Shown here: positions 61,904 to 64,000 of the stretch, one piece after another
Numbering within the stretch: position 1 is the first letter of the stretch
Layout: each line of letters starts with the position of its first letter
DNA from: Alphaproteobacteria bacterium
GTDB lineage: Bacteria > Pseudomonadota > Alphaproteobacteria > Micropepsales > Micropepsaceae
DNA length: 64,000 nt
Direction: 5' to 3'
Assembly (NCBI GenBank): GCA_016783965.1
Contig: JADHVO010000005.1
Location: 248,001 to 312,000 of the forward strand
Translations under genes and position numbers: made by a program
The notes under the pieces: model-generated
The model's input: only the letters and a program-made list of their open reading frames with translations
What the model was told of the DNA's origin: nothing
Databases searched by the model: none

Positions 61904-62038
61904 AAGGACCAGAAAAGTGAGTGTTTCCGCAGCGTCTGCGCGCCTTTGCGTACCCGATATTCTAAAGTTTCGCTGGCCTTCAAAAACACCTTTCGTATCC
62001 TGACTTTCAGTCAGAACACGCTGGAGCGCGAACCGCCA

Positions 62039-63841
<1,803 letters not shown>

Positions 63842-63863
63842 TCAATTCAGGCTTGGGCGGTGC

Positions 63864-64000
63864 CTAATTGCCGAGCTGCCGCCCGATCAGTTGCCCGAGC
63901 TGGATGACGAACAGCCCCAGCCCAAAGCTCCAGTAGCAGGCGATGCTGACCGCGAGCCAAAAGGCAAAGCTGGAGCAATCCTTGGCCCGAAAGGACGTCG
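63864..64000 (-). CDS. C-terminal part of a membrane protein, cut by the window edge
   Basis: The last 45 codons of a minus-strand gene whose start lies beyond the window. The visible end reads FAFWLAVSIACYWSFGLGLF followed by VIQLGQLIGRQLGN and TAG: one hydrophobic helix and a short amphipathic tail. It is convergent with the monooxygenase gene with 22 bases between. Nothing more can be said. Confidence 0.6.
   Translation of the reverse strand, partial: TSFRAKDCSSFAFWLAVSIACYWSFGLGLFVIQLGQLIGRQLGN

Larger units (their letters stand above)
61365..62038. other. 674-base region between the gntR operon and the monooxygenase gene
   Basis: No protein gene is evident here. It holds the gntR operator/promoter (61451-61479), a divergent promoter (61604-61633), a five-codon reading frame (61663-61680), a multi-stem structured block (61700-61903) and a perfect hairpin CTGACT-TTC-AGTCAG (62000-62014) 24 bases before the monooxygenase ATG. 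Confidence 0.6.

Overview
The window is GC-rich, gene-dense chromosomal DNA from an alphaproteobacterium. The signs are an F1 ATP synthase operon (atpHAGDC) without F0 genes, an sdhCDA operon with sdhB elsewhere, a type I dihydroorotase-like enzyme, AcuI, a NamZ/DOMON pair and a TonB-dependent receptor. I cannot name a genus; the mix fits Micropepsales-, Caulobacter- or rhizobial-type lineages. I recognise no tRNA, rRNA, CRISPR array, prophage or insertion sequence. The gene set is mostly core and metabolic, tightly packed, with many ATGA start/stop overlaps and several convergent pairs whose stop codons share CTAG.

Layout. 0.2-4.3 kb: YceI / cytochrome b561 / YceI operon, Sua5-type tRNA modification enzyme and a GlcD-type FAD oxidoreductase. 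4.3-9.3 kb (minus): a large GH17-GT2 beta-glucan synthase-like protein, an FKBP isomerase, and a pair formed by a proteasome-like Ntn-hydrolase and a small unknown protein. 9.5-14.7 kb: SDR, TetR, DUF2306-like membrane protein, YegD-like Hsp70, nitronate monooxygenase and a secreted protein with a probable frameshift. 14.5-17.6 kb (minus): LysE exporter, AcuI, dihydroorotase-like enzyme. 17.6-25.3 kb: YgfZ, VOC protein with a histone-like tail, lipoprotein, Tag, SHOCT protein, GNAT, QueF, signal peptidase I, FMN reductase with divergent HxlR regulator, and two unknown genes.

25.6-30.6 kb: atpHAGDC, with a heptad repeat array just before atpC. 30.7-41.4 kb: ferritin-like protein, sdhB (minus), a minus-strand operon of membrane protein, rpe and heparinase, then sdhCDA, a small P-loop protein and fhs. 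41.4-50.1 kb: DUF2306-like protein, M1 aminopeptidase lipoprotein, glycine-zipper protein with a clear terminator, enoyl-CoA hydratase, GYF protein, NamZ with a DOMON-like protein, gamma carbonic anhydrase and an unknown. 50.1-53.6 kb: a MITE-like repeat, PhoH and a TonB-dependent receptor.

53.7-57.0 kb is an ArsR-led operon of three SRPBCC proteins, YceI and a glutathione transferase, with a perfect 16-bp operator palindrome. 57.0-61.4 kb (minus) is a seven-gene operon: YtrA-type GntR, ABC ATPase, ABC permease, a 43-residue membrane protein and three further membrane proteins, two of them paralogues, behind a promoter that overlaps a perfect inverted repeat. 61.6-63.8 kb carries a Baeyer-Villiger-type monooxygenase preceded by about 400 bases that fold into several perfect stems ending in a terminator-like hairpin. 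A membrane protein is cut by the right edge. The best candidates for something undescribed are the proteasome-like Ntn-hydrolase pair (7.7-9.3 kb), the structured leader at 61.6-61.9 kb and the GntR/ABC operon with its tiny protein.
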